Assembly (NCBI GenBank): GCA_030522415.1 | Contig: CM060131.1 | Coordinates: forward strand, 10,435,203 to 10,499,202 | Source of the DNA: Channallabes apus | Lineage: Eukaryota; Chordata; Actinopteri; Siluriformes; Clariidae | Direction of reading: 5' to 3' | Length of the DNA stretch: 64,000 nt | Shown here: in pieces, positions 46,501-56,989 of the stretch | Layout of the letters: the number at the start of each line of letters is the position of its first letter | How positions within the stretch are numbered: the stretch's first letter is position 1 | Program-made: the position numbers and the translations under genes | The notes under the pieces: generated by a model | The model's input: only the letters and a program-made list of their open reading frames with translations | What the model was told of the DNA's origin: nothing | Databases searched by the model: none

Positions 46501-49467
46501 CCAATAATGAGCTAGACTCCATATTAACTTAAACACATCTGTTATACTTCCAGTCTCACACAGTATGATGCAGATCAATCCCTGTTATCTGTTTTCACTT
46601 AAATGAGGATGGGTTCCCTGCTGAGTCCGGTTCCTCTTAAGGTTTCTTCCTACTGCCATCTGAGGGAGTTTTTCCTCCAGTTGCTCATCAGGGACAATCT
46701 GATCATATTGATTAATACACATTCACATTTCATCCAAACTTAAATAATTATTTTGACTGTGTAAAGCTGCTTTGCGACTATGTCATTTGTTGAAAGCGCT
46801 GTACAAATAAAATTTTATTTGAAATTTGAATTATAATGCTAAATAAATATCTTGCCACAGAAAACAATATCATAACATGATCATCATGTATTAGACAAAG
46901 CATATTAATATAGAAATAATATTTACTTAGCAGTTGGAGCTACTGTTAGAGCTGCTGAAATAGAAAATGAATCAACAGCTTCCAACCAATCAGATTTGAG
47001 AATTCAACAAAACTCCACGGAGAACAATTCTCCTTTATATTGTACATTTAGGTCTTTTAGGATGAGGGTGTCAAAACCTATATAGATTTCTTAGGCTAAA
47101 TAAAGAGAAGCACACTACAGAAATCTCTGTTTTTAGAAATTCTTCAGTTTTACCTGGTGTTGGACGGGACCATGGAACCTCCACACCTGCAAGATCATTC
47201 AACTCAACAGTGCTCTTCTCCAGTGCAGCCTGGAAGACCCTCACGTTAGGGAACGTAGTGGCCATCTTCAGCTCATCTGACGCATTATAGACCTTTAAGC
47301 AGACAAGAAACACATTTATAACAGTATTCTTAGCAAGCAATTTGCATTAAATGATGATATTCATGTTTAGAGAAAAAGGAGAAGTCACCTGACCGAGTGT
47401 AAAGGCCATGTTGCTCTGGCCTCCACATAACCAAACATCTCCAAACAGCACATCTGTGAGAACAATCTTGCTTTCTTTCTGAACAGCAGTCAGGATATAT
47501 GGACCTCCAGGGAGAACCGGATCAAGGATCACTTTCCAAATCCCTACATAAGTAAGTCATATGATTCTTGTTAAACATTTTGTCTTGGTATATAATACCC
47601 ATGTTTCATAGTGTTGGATATTACTAAATTTCTTCGAGCAGGACATGTTTCTGGTTTAATATTCATGTTGGTTAGTTATTGCTACTCACCATCAAGAACA
47701 GGAACAGATTTTACTTGCTTGTTTTGTGGTCCTGCTAAATAGATCTGAACCACTGCTCCAGTTGTGCCATATCCCCACACCACAGCTTTCTCTGGAGCTC
47801 TCTGCAACACCATGTGCTCTCCATAATATGATGCAAAGCGAAATTCATCACCTGAAAACATAGACGTGCAGAGATTCCCTTAAAGCAAGTAGGAACAAGA
47901 GATACAGCTTGTGTGCGGTTTCTATGCAATATGTTGCCCTGTCCATGTCTGCATCGGTTGTTTATGTGTTCTCCAGATTCATGTCCACTTGTAAAACATA
48001 GACTATGGATCACCACAAGTGTGAACAGTTACTAGAGGTGGATGGATGGGTAGATGGATAGATTGATGAATAGATGGATTGTTGAATCAAATGATGTCAG
48101 TTTCCCTAATTCCAGCATTCCTAAATGCACCTTTTACTCACTGACTCACTTGTTGTCTATACCAAGTTTTCCCTGTATACAGGATCACAGGGGGCCTGAA
48201 GCCTATCCCAGGAGACTTAGGGCACGATGCGCGGTACACCCTGGACAGGGGGCCAATCAATCACAGGGCACACGCACATATATACAAGCACTCACACACT
48301 CATTCACATCCTACGGGCAAATTTGGAACGCCTATTAGACTAATCTGCATGTCTTTGGACTGTGGGAGGAGCCCAGAATACCCAGAGGAAACCCACCAAA
48401 CACCGGGAGAACATGCAAACTCCATGCACACAGAGGTGGGAATCAAATGTCAAATCAAATTAAGAATTTGGAAATAACCAGACCCAATAAATCAAAGCCA
48501 TGGAATAAATTTTTTTTATATTCTCTATTTATATTAGTCTTGTGTGTGGATCAGAGTTGTGATCAAGAATTTAGGTGGGCTGCAAAACATTTTCCCAAGT
48601 TTCATTTACAAAAACACTCGCAAAGAGAAAAAAAGTGAATGGCATTTTCTATACCGCTTAATCCTGTGTTCAGGGTCGCGGGGGACCTGGAGCCTATCCC
48701 AGGAGACTTCGGGCACTAGGCGGGGTACACCCTGGACAGGGTGCCAATCCATCGCAGGGCACACACACATACATACACCCAATCACACACTATGGGCAAT
48801 TTTAGGAACGCCAATTAGCCTAACCTGCATATCTTTGGACTGTGGGTGGAAACCGGAGTACCCGGAGGAAACCCACCATGCACGGGGAGAACATGCAAAC
48901 TCCATGCACACAGAGACGGGAATCGAGCCTGGCCTGGAATCGAACCCAGACCCTGGAGGTGCAAGGCGACAGTGCTAACCACTAATATATAACATTAACA
49001 TAATAATAAAATAATAATACAAGGCATATACTTTATTTTATTTGTTATTATTATTATTATTATTATTATAAAAATACATGGTTTGATTTTCTTAAAAATA
49101 AATAAATAATATTTTTTTACATATATGGCTTGATTATTCAAAATAATAATAAGTATTATTAAATAAATACTCAAAGTTTTTTAATAAAGTGTAGATGCCA
49201 CTTTTTTCATATAAAGTACTATAAAGAAGTTGACCCTGTGACCCTGTATAATCACAGACAGTTTGTGTACCAGTTCAATTACTTGGTATTTCAGGAAGAG
49301 CGGCAGGTGGATTAATAATTAAACACGGACTGTTTAGTACAGTTATAATTAACTCATACTTGGTTATTGGTGCTGCTACTCAATGTCTCAATGTTTTTTA
49401 ATATCTTACCTAATGATAATTCACCAAAGAAGCTTAAAATCACAAGGAAATGAATCCAAACCCGCAT
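36594..49467 (-). CDS. siae: Sialate O-acetylesterase (10 coding exons, 504 codons)
   Basis: Coding exons in transcript order: 49467-49410, 47851-47690, 47543-47389, 47292-47154, 44361-44178, 43192-43095, 43017-42884, 39068-38917, 37117-36931, 36839-36594 (TGA 36596-36594). Total 1515 nt with continuous phase; human SIAE also has 10 exons and 523 aa. The first exon encodes a signal peptide (MRVWIHFLVILSFFGELSL). The SGNH-hydrolase nucleophile is Ser117 in WLCGGQSNM. Further conserved blocks are CWGGTPVEAWSS (about 209-220), GAIWYQGEAN (about 260-269), FPEIRWHQTADYGY (about 322-335) and SIHPRDKQ, whose His363 is the likely catalytic His. Several Asn-X-Ser/Thr sites and Cys fit a secreted or lysosomal glycoprotein. 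Role: removes O-acetyl groups from the 9-O (and 4-O) positions of sialic acids during sialoglycan turnover. All catalytic blocks are intact, so the gene should be functional. Confidence 0.96.
37119..37147. repeat. (CA)n microsatellite forming the siae exon 9 acceptor region
   Basis: Fourteen CA units. On the transcript strand the intron ends (TG)n-TAG|CATTCATCC, with no pyrimidine tract between repeat and splice site. Confidence 0.95.
37521..38112. mobile_element. Non-autonomous DNA transposon nested in the mariner relic
   Basis: The ends ttttccactgcatagtacgg and, inverted, ttttccactgcatagtacgg match perfectly over 20 bp, and the similarity extends through gcac. Length 592 bp. The internal plus-strand ORF of 87 codons (37656-37919, MEHIDGMVFFILSMWMFL within) may be a remnant of an autonomous parent; I do not recognise the family. 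Superfamily (hAT or PIF/Harbinger) not decided. Confidence 0.7.
38120..38440. repeat. hAT-MITE-like arm (taagtacttg-rich)
   Basis: Rich in acttaagtac, actcaagtag and tacttttactt motifs that also fill the ends of the elements at 54038 and 54676 and the 63355-64000 repeat. It lies within the mariner relic span. No clean boundary was found. Confidence 0.4.
39360..39870 (-). mobile_element. Tc1-like relic in siae intron 7
   Basis: On the minus strand about 39852-39690 encodes a Tc1-type N-terminus (MSRRQDVSYDVREATDAAHQ, then SVKGHLQTFQNSAEAV) resembling the paired-like HTH of Tc1 transposases. The rest is decayed. Confidence 0.4.
40019..40371. mobile_element. hAT-type MITE with 8-bp target duplication
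   Basis: Flanked by perfect 8-bp repeats gttctaac (40011-40018 and 40372-40379). The ends are tagtaatgggca and, inverted, tagggatgtgca; internal cgagtact/agtactcg motifs are near both ends. Length 353 bp, no transposase. In siae intron 7. Confidence 0.75.
41866..42278. mobile_element. MITE E, copy 1, in siae intron 7
   Basis: The terminal repeats tactgtgcaaaagtcttgag and, inverted, tactgtgccaaagtcttgag pair almost perfectly and continue through ccacc. Length 413 bp, no coding capacity. A related copy lacking its right end lies near 51161-51615. Confidence 0.75.
43486..43520. repeat. (AAAT)n microsatellite
   Basis: About eight AAAT units in siae intron 5. Confidence 0.9.
44362..47153 (-). 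other. siae intron 4
   Basis: A 2792-bp AT-rich intron with donor GTAAAA and acceptor TTGTAG. Its right half holds an L2-like 3' tail (45950-46835). No embedded gene. Confidence 0.8.
45950..46835 (+). mobile_element. L2-like LINE 3' end
   Basis: Phrases typical of the long 3' UTR of fish L2-type LINEs: tggttggagatctctacctg, gaggatgggttccctgctga, aaggtttcttcctactgcca and the terminal aaagcgctgtacaaataaaa. No ORF remains. Strongly 5'-truncated insertion in siae intron 4. Confidence 0.55.
48139..48445 (+). repeat. Dispersed repeat family A, copy 2
   Basis: Contains cctatcccaggagacttagg, ggtacaccctggacaggggg, tgcatgtctttggactgtgg and agaacatgcaaactccatgc in the family order. Confidence 0.8.
48641..48985 (+). 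repeat. Dispersed repeat family A, copy 3
   Basis: The longest copy, running on to ctggaggtgcaaggcgacag, then tgctaaccacta. Same orientation as copy 2, about 200 bp away. Confidence 0.8.
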
Positions 49468-49600
49468 CGCTGTACAAAACCTAAACACCAGGATGTTACC
49501 GACGGAAGCACGAGACGTTCACGTGACATTCCGGTAGGCGGAGCTTAGACTAAACCCGGAAGTGCGTCTGTGTTTCGGACTGCATACATACACACACGCA
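49468..49600 (-). promoter_or_regulatory. siae 5' UTR and promoter with E-box palindrome
   Basis: Upstream of the siae ATG there is a short CpG-containing stretch. A perfect TCACGTGA palindrome lies at 49519-49526, 52-59 bp before the start codon, and an ETS-like CCGGAAGT lies at 49556-49563. TCACGTGA is the core of the CLEAR/M-box motif bound by MiT/TFE factors (TFEB, MITF), which fits a gene for a lysosomal enzyme. There is no TATA box. Confidence 0.55.
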
Positions 49601-51160
49601 CACACTCAAACATTCAGATGTGATAAAGCCTATCTAAATTCATTCCAAAACAAAATGTAAATTATAATGTATTTATTTGTTTGCTTCCTTCATTACTAAC
49701 TACAGTAGTACAGTGGATATACTGTCTGATGTGCATTACAATACTGTTGGGGTGAATTTGGAAGGTCATCTTCTCAGTCACACATCTGGAAAGTTTCTGT
49801 TAGGCTGAAGAAGAAGAAACACAAGAATTATTGTTAATTTTTAAGATGCATTAAAAAAGAATAATTATTGCTCCTTGTGTCTGCCACACTTAGATACACT
49901 TACCGATGATATTTAAGCTTTTGACAATCTTTTTTCAGACATCCTGCATCGAAATAACCTGTCATTAACATGTCAGTCATAGAGAAACCCGGAGACAGAC
50001 AGATGATAGGAAATACATTTTCGTCCAGTTAAACAAAAGGGTTTTAGCAGACATGAGGTGTTTGGATGTATACAGTATTCGTCTGGATACAGACTATAGG
50101 AAGTAAATAGTCAGGAAGCACAATCGGAAGGTCGTTTTACGGGCACAGGAATCGTCTCATCATATTATAAAACCTCACAGTTTCGTACTAACACTCAAAC
50201 ATGTTCTTTAGTGAGTTAAAATAATTTTGTCAAATAAGGAATACAAATTTATGTGCTATTATAGAAAAAACAACCAATTCTGCAGCTTCCTCCTCAAAGT
50301 TAATGAGTTTTATTTTTAAATAAAACCATTTCTTAAGGGGTTTTACTCCTCTTATACCACAGCAATGTAACTGATTACGAATTTTAGTTGATTGAAGAAT
50401 CACATTGTACTTTTAACCAATTATAGTTACGTTTACATTTACATGTCATTCAATTTGCAATGTGAATACGTTATCACTTATGTCATATGACTGTAAACAG
50501 TCACTCATTGAACTCTGAAATCCAACATAGATTACACAATATATACTGTTGAATATATTTTGCCTTGTTATTCTACAATATATATATATAAAAAAAACAT
50601 ATTTGAGCCAATCAAGTATTGTATAAAGCCAGTATATGATGCATACAAAAAAAAATGTAATTTACAAACATAGGTTTTTATTTTGGATATGCACATTTAT
50701 ATTCACAGCGAATAAAAAAAAGCTGGCAAGATTCAAAGCCCACACTGGCGACTCTAAGCCATTATGCAGCCATAAGTAAGAGGGTTTTAGAAATATTAAG
50801 AAGAAGAAATATTCATAATTATATTGTTTTAGCAAGATCTCATGATGTATACTAAATATTTAATTAATGGCAATAAATCCATTCATTAATGGGTTTATCC
50901 AATACATTGACTCAAATTTAGATTCACCACAAGAGGGTGTCTTGTGTCTTTTACAGGCAGAAACCCTTCCAAATCATACACAAGACTAAAATAGCAATGT
51001 ACTTACATATCAGAATATATTTTCTTACTAGATTATCTTGTATATCAAATACCAGGATTATGACTCTGTGTTTGGAGGGCTCATCAGCCACGTTTGCTTC
51101 CTTCCTTATCGATGGCTTTGTTAAAGTTGTTTATGCAAAGTCTCATGTTTGTTGTATATA
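49601..51160. other. Upstream flank of siae, no gene recognised
   Basis: AT-rich unique-looking sequence with short AT repeats near 50578-50590. No coding exon found. Confidence 0.5.
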
Positions 51161-51615
51161 CTGTACAGTTCTTTTCAAGTCTTGAGTGCCCCCCTCCATT
51201 TTTTTCATTTAAAATTAGATTAAATAAAGTAGATATAATTAAAATATTTGATAAAATGTTTTAAAGTGACAGGCTATAAGGTGCTTAAATAAACATGTAA
51301 AAAAAATTGGTTGTTTATGTAACATCAGCAGCAAACTCATTTCCCTCCTCGTCTGTTCCAACCACTCTGCGTTCAGCATCATTATCCATTTATTCATCAC
51401 TTTCCTGATCATCTGTTATCATCTGCACCTGTTTCTCACTGGTTCATACCTTTACTTGATGAGTTTTTGAATGCTTGAATGAACTTGCTCAGGTACAGGG
51501 ACTGGACTTATAATGAGAGACAAAAACGTACTTTGGGAAGCAGTGAGAATTATATCTTATTATATCTTTAATACATTAAAAATAGTCTGGCTTAAAGCAA
51601 AATATGAAGAAATGA
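51161..51615. mobile_element. MITE E, copy 2 (right end lost)
   Basis: Shares with copy 1: caagtcttgag at the left, gtctgttccaaccactctgc versus atctattccaaccgtttagc, ctgatcatctg, and agggactggacttataatga versus aaggactggactgaaaatga. The right inverted repeat is not recognisable. Confidence 0.6.
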
Positions 51616-52060
51616 TCAATAAATGTTTACAGTTTTGTGGTTCAAAAGAATTAAAAAAGGAATTGCAGTTGTTTTATTTATTCATCTTCTGTGGAATCTA
51701 TTATGTATGCAATGTTCTTCACAGTTTCTCACACACAGCTTATACCTAGGTGCTATTTATCAGCATAATTTCAGAATAATTAATGTTAGCTGCTACAGTA
51801 TAAGCATGCAAGCTGGGCTGAACACCTCTATTTTTCAAAGATAAAAAGACATTCATATACTGTAATTTTTGGCCTTTCACAATAGATTATTTGTTGTTAA
51901 TTTTTCACCACAACAGTGTCAGTATCAATCTTTGGAAAAGTCACAGATTGGTATGAAGAAGCTCCACGCTGTTTTTTTTTTTTTTCAAATTTTTTTTCCT
52001 AACTAGAATATACTGTAACATAATGCAGCCTATCAGTGATAGTCATCCACCACCTCACTC

Positions 52061-52308
52061 ACTCACTCATCTTCTATACCACTTTATCCTGTATTCAGTG
52101 ACGCGGGGACCTGGAGCCTATCCCAGGATGCTTAGGTCACGAGGCAGGGTACACCCTGGACAGAGGGCCAATCCATCGCAGGGCACACATGCATACACAC
52201 ACTCACACACCCATTCACATACTACGGGCAATTTGGAAACGAAACTTAGCCTAACCTGCATATCTTTGGACTGTGGGGAGAAACCGGAGTACCCGGGGGA
52301 AACCTCAT
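52061..52308 (+). repeat. Dispersed repeat family A, copy 4
   Basis: Contains ctggagcctatcccaggatg, agggtacaccctggacagag, ccaatccatcgcagggcaca and gcatatctttggactgtggg. Same orientation as the other copies. Confidence 0.8.
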
Positions 52309-54037
52309 CCAAGACATTTCTACATACAGTAATAAGAAGGGAAAGAATGAACTCGCACTGTCCAGTCAAAGTAGACATCATATAAAAGAACAGATGACAA
52401 ACACTTTCATTTATCATTTGTCAAGTTTAAATGAAATGGGTAAAGCTTTTCTGTCTTTCATGTTTGGTATTTGGATAAAACAGGACAAGAACTCATTATG
52501 TAATTGAAAAAACAAAACAAAAAAACACAGATACCTATCTGCCTTTACATCTGTAATAGTTTGACACACATAAAACGGCAGTGTTATGCCATTGAGACCT
52601 CGCTAAATAATGTGATAATCAACCCAAATATTTATACTCTCTATCCAGTGATAAATAATAAATTTTAGGATCCCAGTTAATATCATGATCAGCTGTCAGT
52701 GGGAATATTCACATTGCACAATAAGCACATTGTTGAAATGAAAGACGAGAGGAACAGTCTAAATGTGATAGATATATTGATTCATTTATCTCTTAGGAAG
52801 TGTTTAAGCTTCACTCAGACAAGCATCCACTAAAATAGGGTTCATAAATAACAATTTCAGCAAAAGATTCATGCACTGTGTAAAGCACAAGAGCCACATT
52901 ATCCATAGAGGCACAACACTGAAAACATAACAAATGATTATTGGGCTCACTTAACATCATGAATTATGAAGTTTAATGTAACTGCATTTGTCTTCAACAT
53001 GGCCGTGAAAATCTGTCTTTTTAAGTCAGGATTAGAGCAGCTTGTCTTTATGCTTCTACACAATGATATTTATAGATGCACTGTACAAAGCTCAATGACT
53101 CTATAGGAAGTTACTGTAAGAGTGATATAATTGACTCAGCTGGCACAATGAGCAGGGTCACTGTCATCTCACTTCTTAGCCTTCCTGATTGAATTAGTTC
53201 AAAGTTTAAAGTTGGAGTTTTCTGAGAGCACAGGCTCCGTGAGAAGCATCCCTGGATGGCATTGTTTGCAGTGTCTGCAGAATGTGTAATAAGAGTTCTC
53301 ACTCATATACTTTGAATTTAGTTTCAATAATCTTGCATAGCTGACACAGCTCATGAAGGAATTAAAGCGGCTTGTACTGTAAATAGCATAATTAGGTTTG
53401 CTCAGAGAGGAATCCTTAATTGCAGGGCTTTTGGAAAGTTGGGCAGTAGCACCAACTGGTATATCAGTGTCTGCCAAATTGTCTTGAAACTTAGGAATGC
53501 ATAATTAGCCAACTTTCGTGCAATACAGCAGCCTACTTTCTACAGACAAATTAGACTGCAGGTGGGAAGTGGTTCTGTCAGTTATATGTATAAGTGGACA
53601 GCTCAGCAGGGGACATATTGTGTGACACCTTAGAAAAAAGTGCAACATTATCTGGATAATTCTTTTGACAGGATTTATTTAGCTGTTATTTTCTTAGGCT
53701 ACATAATGCATTGAGCATAAGCTGTGAAATGGTAGTAAAAAACAAAACAAATTTTTTTTCAGCACAAACGTAATGCAAAAGTGAGAATAACTTTGATAAA
53801 TACCAACATAGGCCATTCAAATTGTTGGTAGAGTAACCTCCTCTATACAAAGGTACTATAGTCTCCGTCAAAAGCAATGCCTTTGCGCCATTGTTGACCC
53901 TAAGTCTTTTGTAAATCAGCTTTGTCACAATGTGTGGTTTCTCTTTAAATCTGGTTTCTTGTCCTTTAAACTTCATCCATTTGTGCACTTTGTTCTTGTG
54001 AATGGTGTTTAATCTTTGTTAAACATTCTGTAGCACA
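52309..54037. other. Intergenic, no gene recognised
   Basis: AT-rich and without clear repeats or protein-like frames. Short ORFs near 53199-53477 and 53686-53988 lack recognisable domains. Confidence 0.5.
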
Positions 54038-54675
54038 CAGAGGTGGGTAGAGTAGCCAAGAATTGTACTGAAGTAAGAGTAGAAATTCAAAATAATATTA
54101 CTCAAGTAGAAGTAAAAAGCAGACATCCAAAATATTACTCAGTTAAGAGTAAAAAAGTATTCATTGAAAAGACTACTCAAGTACTGACTGTTTCATCGTA
54201 ATGTCCGATTTATGAATTTTCTTTTAATTATGTAAGCAGCCAGACAAGATGATAAAATAATGTACAAGTTCTGAATCACAGATTTCCTAATCTCACTTTT
54301 TTCACAACATAAAGCTTTTGGAACAAATACCTACTGTACAGTAGATAAAATGTGTATGCTTGAACAATGTAAACTACTTCCAGTGTAAGATATACTGTAT
54401 ATTCAGTTGCCCCACAAATGGCTCAGCAGATAGAAAACAACATTACAACAGTAGAGGTCTCACTTTACCATAAACTGTGTCCAGCAAAACAAGTGTAAGA
54501 AACTAATATTTTTTAGCCTCTAGCTTATTTGCTAATTATATATTGTAGCGTTTTACCGCCGGAAAGGATGTTGGAGAGACGAGTGAGCTTTATTGCTGCC
54601 CAATGCAATGGCTGGGAATACTTTATTCAGTCTCAGCACGGTATGGCATGAGCAGCGCATTCACTGAGATAGCAC

Positions 54676-55289
54676 CAGAGGTGGAAAGAGTAATAAAATT
54701 TTGTACTCAAGTACAAGTACTGTTACTTCAGTGAAATTTTACTTAAGTACAAGTAAAGTTACTCTTATAAAAATCTACTCAAATAAAAGTAAAAAGTAGA
54801 TCATTAAAAAATTTACTCAGAGTAAAAGTTACCGAGTTACTTTTTTATTTTAATTTTTTTAACAGTGGGGGTGATTCTTTTGCTGAATTGTTTTGCCCTT
54901 GGGTGTTTCCATGTTCACTCTTATATTAACAGATTATTGTTTGTTTTTAAATGTTTGCTGTGGGTGTCGATTGTATATTGATCTGGCTCTGCTTTTTTTT
55001 TGTTTTTTTTGTTAAATATATAAAAAAAAAAAACACACACAGCAAGGTGGGATGAGGCATTCTAGCATAGTTCAAAAAAGATGAGCAGATATAAATCTCA
55101 AACTAGTTGTTTTTAACTGAAGGAACACCTTTGCATAATAAAGTGGTCACTTAAATATGGTGTTACGTCCCAGTCTAGGGCCAAACATCAAAAGACTGGT
55201 TCAGGGTTCTATTTTAAACTGTATGGAAATGGTGGTATATGGCAGAAAGAACTAGATCCAATCATTAACTGATGAAATAATGAGGTTTG

Positions 55290-55365
<76 letters not shown>

Positions 55366-56055
55366 AGGAGGAGGATCAGATTCAGGGTGGACCCAGGCCA
55401 AAATAACAAACAAAATGGTATTTATATTTAGTAGGTAGATTACCTGCAAAAAGAAACAACAAAAAAAAACCCAGAAACAAAAATACAGGTACCTTCCCGG
55501 ACTCCCTAAACCAAAAACAGTGAAATTATCTACAAATATATACAAAGATCAACCAAACCAAAGGGACAAAGCAATAATCAAAGTCAATTGGAGGCAAAAA
55601 GTCAAAACCAGAATACACAACCAAATATCAAAACGCCAAAATCACAACCTCTTTCCCGCGTCTCTCTCCGGGTTCTACTGTACATGGTTGCGCTAGTCGA
55701 TGACGTCACTCAGGGCGGAAGCGACCGTGTGGAAGGTCAGGTGATGCCGATGTCAGAAAACCTGGAGTGGAGTCTGGAGCGGCGCGCGACCAGGACATGA
55801 TACACACACGCGAGCGCAACGGAGCATTTATACAAAGCATAATATTTTCATTATTTTAGCATTTTTATTCATTTATTTTTTACTCAGTAGCGAATATGAT
55901 TTAAAATGTAGCGAATTACAATACTTCAAACAAAACGTACTTAAGTAAAAGTAAAATTACAGATTTTTAAAACTACTTTAAAAAGTAGAAATACACAAAA
56001 AAGCTACTCAATTACAGTAACGCGAGTAAATGTAATTCGTTACTTTCCACCTCTG
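54676..56055. mobile_element. Inner hAT-type element nested in the outer one
   Basis: Flanked by perfect 8-bp duplications gatagcac (54668-54675 and 56056-56063). The ends cagaggtggaaagagtaat and, inverted, cagaggtggaaagtaacgaa are related to those of the outer element. Length 1380 bp. Includes a 72-bp (AC)n tract at 55293-55364 and a CpG-rich patch near 55655-55830. No transposase recognised. Confidence 0.8.
55293..55364. repeat. (AC)n microsatellite, 72 bp
   Basis: Pure AC repeat inside the inner hAT element. Confidence 0.95.
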
Positions 56056-56989
56056 GATAGCACACACACACATAACACATCCAACATTGGCCGAAACCAT
56101 TAACACGAACACCTTTCCCAAACAGGGTGAACACATTGAGCACCCCCACAAGGCATGATGGTCATCAGCCGCCGCCCATTTAACATTGCAACATTAAATA
56201 AAACAGCTAAACTAACCGCAACATGTTTCCTCAGGTTAGAAGGTTTCCAAGGTCGTTCATATGCTGAAATGTCTGTCTGTTTTGCAGACAGAGCAGACAC
56301 CGCATTATGAAGCTGTTCTTTTGCACTGTGTGCGAAACACGCTTTGTATACTTTGAGGATAGGGGCAGAACTGGGCAGCCTCCCAGGGAGGGAGTGAGTC
56401 TCGCCCAGGGAGCAATTCAATGTAGAACCGCCACTGGATAGGGGTGTTCGTCCTCTTCCGTTCTAGCATTGGAGACAGATGCCTCTGCCATTTTTATGTT
56501 TTCGTTGACTGTCTACCACAGCTGAAGATTTTTTTCCCCGCTCTGCAGCCAGTTTGTGTGTGGTCATGTTACTACATATGATTATTGTTGCTACGTGTTA
56601 TTGATGAAACACAGTCATGTGGTAGATATAATGAATAAATGGTTAGAAAAGTAACGAGTTGAGTGTAGCTGAGCGGAGTAACAATAGCGTTTTTTCTTTG
56701 CAAATCTACTCAAATAAAAGTAAAACATACTGTATGGTGCCGTAAAACTACTCATGAAAGGATTTTTTTTAAGTTACCTAAGTAAATGTACTGTAACAGA
56801 GTAAATGTGACTCATTACTACCCATCTCTGGTAGCACATTGGTCTGCACATTCGCAGAGCTGGAGCAGCAGTCCTCCCTGACAACATCTCCAGGAGACTA
56901 AGAACCATCTGACTGGCGTTAAGGCATATCTTAGATTCCAATCATATTAGCCACATTACAACTCACCATACTGATAGACGCACACACAT

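Larger units (their letters stand above)
47852..49409 (-). other. siae intron 1 with two tandem family-A repeats
   Basis: A 1558-bp first intron. It contains two same-orientation repeat-A copies (48139-48445 and 48641-48985), a (GATG)n-like tract near 48030-48075 and an (ATT)n tract at 49045-49070. No gene. Confidence 0.8.
54038..56830. mobile_element. Outer hAT-type element (contains a second hAT)
   Basis: Flanked by perfect 8-bp duplications gtagcaca (54030-54037 and 56831-56838). Ends: cagaggtgggtagagtag and, inverted, cagagatgggtagtaatgag. The subterminal regions are full of actcaagta/acttaagta motifs typical of fish hAT MITEs. Without the nested element and its duplication it is about 1.4 kb. 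No intact transposase: the 106-codon minus ORF at 56420-56100 has no recognised domain. Confidence 0.8.

Noticed and set aside
48054..48978. Plus-strand ORFs of 94 and 144 codons in siae intron 1
   Set aside because: They are translations of dispersed repeat family A; the same protein text appears in the other copies.
55209..55545. ORFs rich in Val-Cys repeats
   Set aside because: They are translations of the (GT)n strand of a microsatellite. The same holds near 59604-59985 and 36910-37245.
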